The notes under the pieces: generated by a model
Databases searched by the model: none
Seen by the model: the letters and a program-made list of their open reading frames with translations, nothing else
Told to the model about the DNA's origin: nothing
Program-made: the position numbers and the translations under genes
From: CAYSLC01 sp964431545
GTDB lineage: Bacteria > Desulfobacterota > Desulfobacteria > Desulfobacterales > JAABSP01
Length of the DNA stretch: 6,391 nt
Assembly: GCA_964431545.1 (NCBI GenBank)
Contig: CAYSLC010000275.1
Coordinates: forward strand, 1 to 6,391
Direction: 5' to 3'
In this document: one piece after another, positions 5,552-6,391 of the stretch
How the letters are laid out: each line of letters starts with the position of its first letter
How positions within the stretch are numbered: the first letter of the stretch is position 1

Positions 5552-6391
5552 ATGGAACACGTCTGTCTGATCGATCTGCCGGAGATCCCGGAGCCGACCC
5601 GGCTCTCGCGGCTCGAACCGCCCACCCATCCCGTGGAGGTGGTCATCGACACCGACCCCTCCAACGAGATCGACGACCAGTTCGCCATGGTCCACGCCCT
5701 GCTCTCGCCGGACCAACTGGACGTCCGGGCCCTCTATGCCGCCCCTTACGTCAACCAGCGGGCCGAGACCCCGGCCGAGGGGATGGAGAACAGCCTCCAA
5801 GAGATCCGCACGGTCCTGGAGCGGATGGGGACGCCGGCCCGGGACCGGGTCTTCCGGGGCTCCGACGCCTTTCTCGCGGACTACTGCGAGCCGGTCCCCA
5901 GCGAGGCGGCCGACGACCTGATCCGCCGGGCCGGAGAGGAGCGGGAGGGGCCCCTCTACGTGGTCGGCCTGGCCGCCGGCACCAACATCGCCTCGGCCAT
6001 CCTCCAGGCCCCGGAGATCATCGAGCGGATCGTGGTGGTCTGGCTCGTCGGCCACGGGCTCCATTGGCCCGACACCGACGAGTTCAACCTCCGCCAGGAC
6101 CTGATGGCCGCCCGCCTGATCTTCGACTGCGGGGTCCCCCTGGTGCGGATCCCCTGTTACGGCCTCGCCTCCCACCTCACCGTCTCCCGGCCCGAGATCG
6201 AGCGGTACGTCCGGGGGCGGGGGACCATCGGCGATTACCTGGCCGACATCTTCGAGGCCTACCACGAGGACCAGTTCGGCTGGACCAAGGTGATCTGGGA
6301 CATGGCCGCCGTCGCCTGCCTGTTGGACCCCTTCTGGGTCCGGACCCACCTGGTCCACAGCCCAATGATCACCGACAACCTCACCTGGAGC
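5552..6391 (+). CDS. Nucleoside hydrolase-like protein, 3' end beyond the window
   Basis: The first 280 residues of a protein that continues past the right edge. Residues 30-42 (VVIDTDPSNEIDD) are a variant of the DTDPGxDD calcium-binding signature of inosine/uridine-type nucleoside hydrolases, which split ribonucleosides into base and ribose. Asp33, Asp35, Asp41 and Asp42 fit the metal and catalytic positions. Further family features are VVGLAAGTNIASAI at 137-150, DEFNLRQDLMAA at 176-187 (compare EFNxxxDPxAA), and VIWDMAAVACLLDP at 247-260, where Asp250 fits the last calcium ligand. At that place, Trp249 replaces the His that is the usual proton donor, so it may use another acid, another substrate, or have lost activity. 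The ATG follows GGGAGGA (5538-5544) by seven bases. It starts 28 bases after the ligD stop with no terminator between, so the two are probably co-transcribed. Cytosolic, with no signal peptide. The true substrate is unknown. Confidence 0.85.
   Translation, partial: MEHVCLIDLPEIPEPTRLSRLEPPTHPVEVVIDTDPSNEIDDQFAMVHALLSPDQLDVRALYAAPYVNQRAETPAEGMENSLQEIRTVLERMGTPARDRVFRGSDAFLADYCEPVPSEAADDLIRRAGEEREGPLYVVGLAAGTNIASAILQAPEIIERIVVVWLVGHGLHWPDTDEFNLRQDLMAARLIFDCGVPLVRIPCYGLASHLTVSRPEIERYVRGRGTIGDYLADIFEAYHEDQFGWTKVIWDMAAVACLLDPFWVRTHLVHSPMITDNLTWS

Noticed and set aside
5486..6358. Minus-strand open frame of 290 codons opposite the nucleoside hydrolase gene
   Set aside because: Asp/Gly/Val-rich low-complexity product typical of antisense frames; the plus strand has clear nucleoside hydrolase motifs.
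1..6391. CRISPR arrays, tRNA or rRNA genes, insertion sequences, phage or toxin-antitoxin modules
   Set aside because: No spaced repeats, no cloverleaf-like sequence, no transposase or terminal inverted repeats, and no recognisable toxin or antitoxin were seen on either strand.

Overview
The window is GC-rich, tightly packed chromosomal DNA from a bacterium, with G or C in most third codon positions. Two features point to a proteobacterium: LigD has the PE-ligase-polymerase domain order known from Pseudomonas and relatives, and there is a periplasmic START-domain protein of a kind common in Gammaproteobacteria. Gammaproteobacteria is my best guess, but no rRNA or other taxonomic marker is present to settle it.

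Layout, left to right. Bases 1-83 hold nothing I can assign. A small lipoprotein gene (84-308, minus) diverges from a gene for an exported START-domain protein (537-1214, plus); the 228-base gap between them holds a plausible promoter with an overlapping palindrome. The START gene converges, with one base between stop codons, on a minus-strand two-gene unit. That unit is a radical SAM protein (2693-1476) with a PqqD-like N-terminal domain and a short SPASM-type C-terminus, followed by a 67-residue peptide gene (1419-1216) with a strong ribosome binding site of its own. Divergent from it, after a 241-base control region, a near-consensus sigma-70 promoter (2809-2837) drives ligD (2935-5523), the multifunctional ligase of bacterial non-homologous end joining. 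Closely behind it comes a nucleoside hydrolase-like gene (5552 to beyond the right edge), which has no stop codon in the window. No stretch longer than 300 bases lacks a gene.

Functional reading. The ligD/nucleoside-hydrolase pair looks like one transcription unit; Ku, the usual partner of LigD, is not in the window. The radical SAM gene with its small downstream peptide gene is the most interesting part. The enzyme has the two parts typical of RiPP peptide maturases (a leader-recognition-like domain and an auxiliary-cluster cysteine domain), and the peptide has a charged N-terminal half and a Gly/Cys/Ser/Phe-rich C-terminal half with two cysteines. This is a candidate ribosomally made, modified peptide system. 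I do not recognise the peptide, and no protease or exporter lies beside it.
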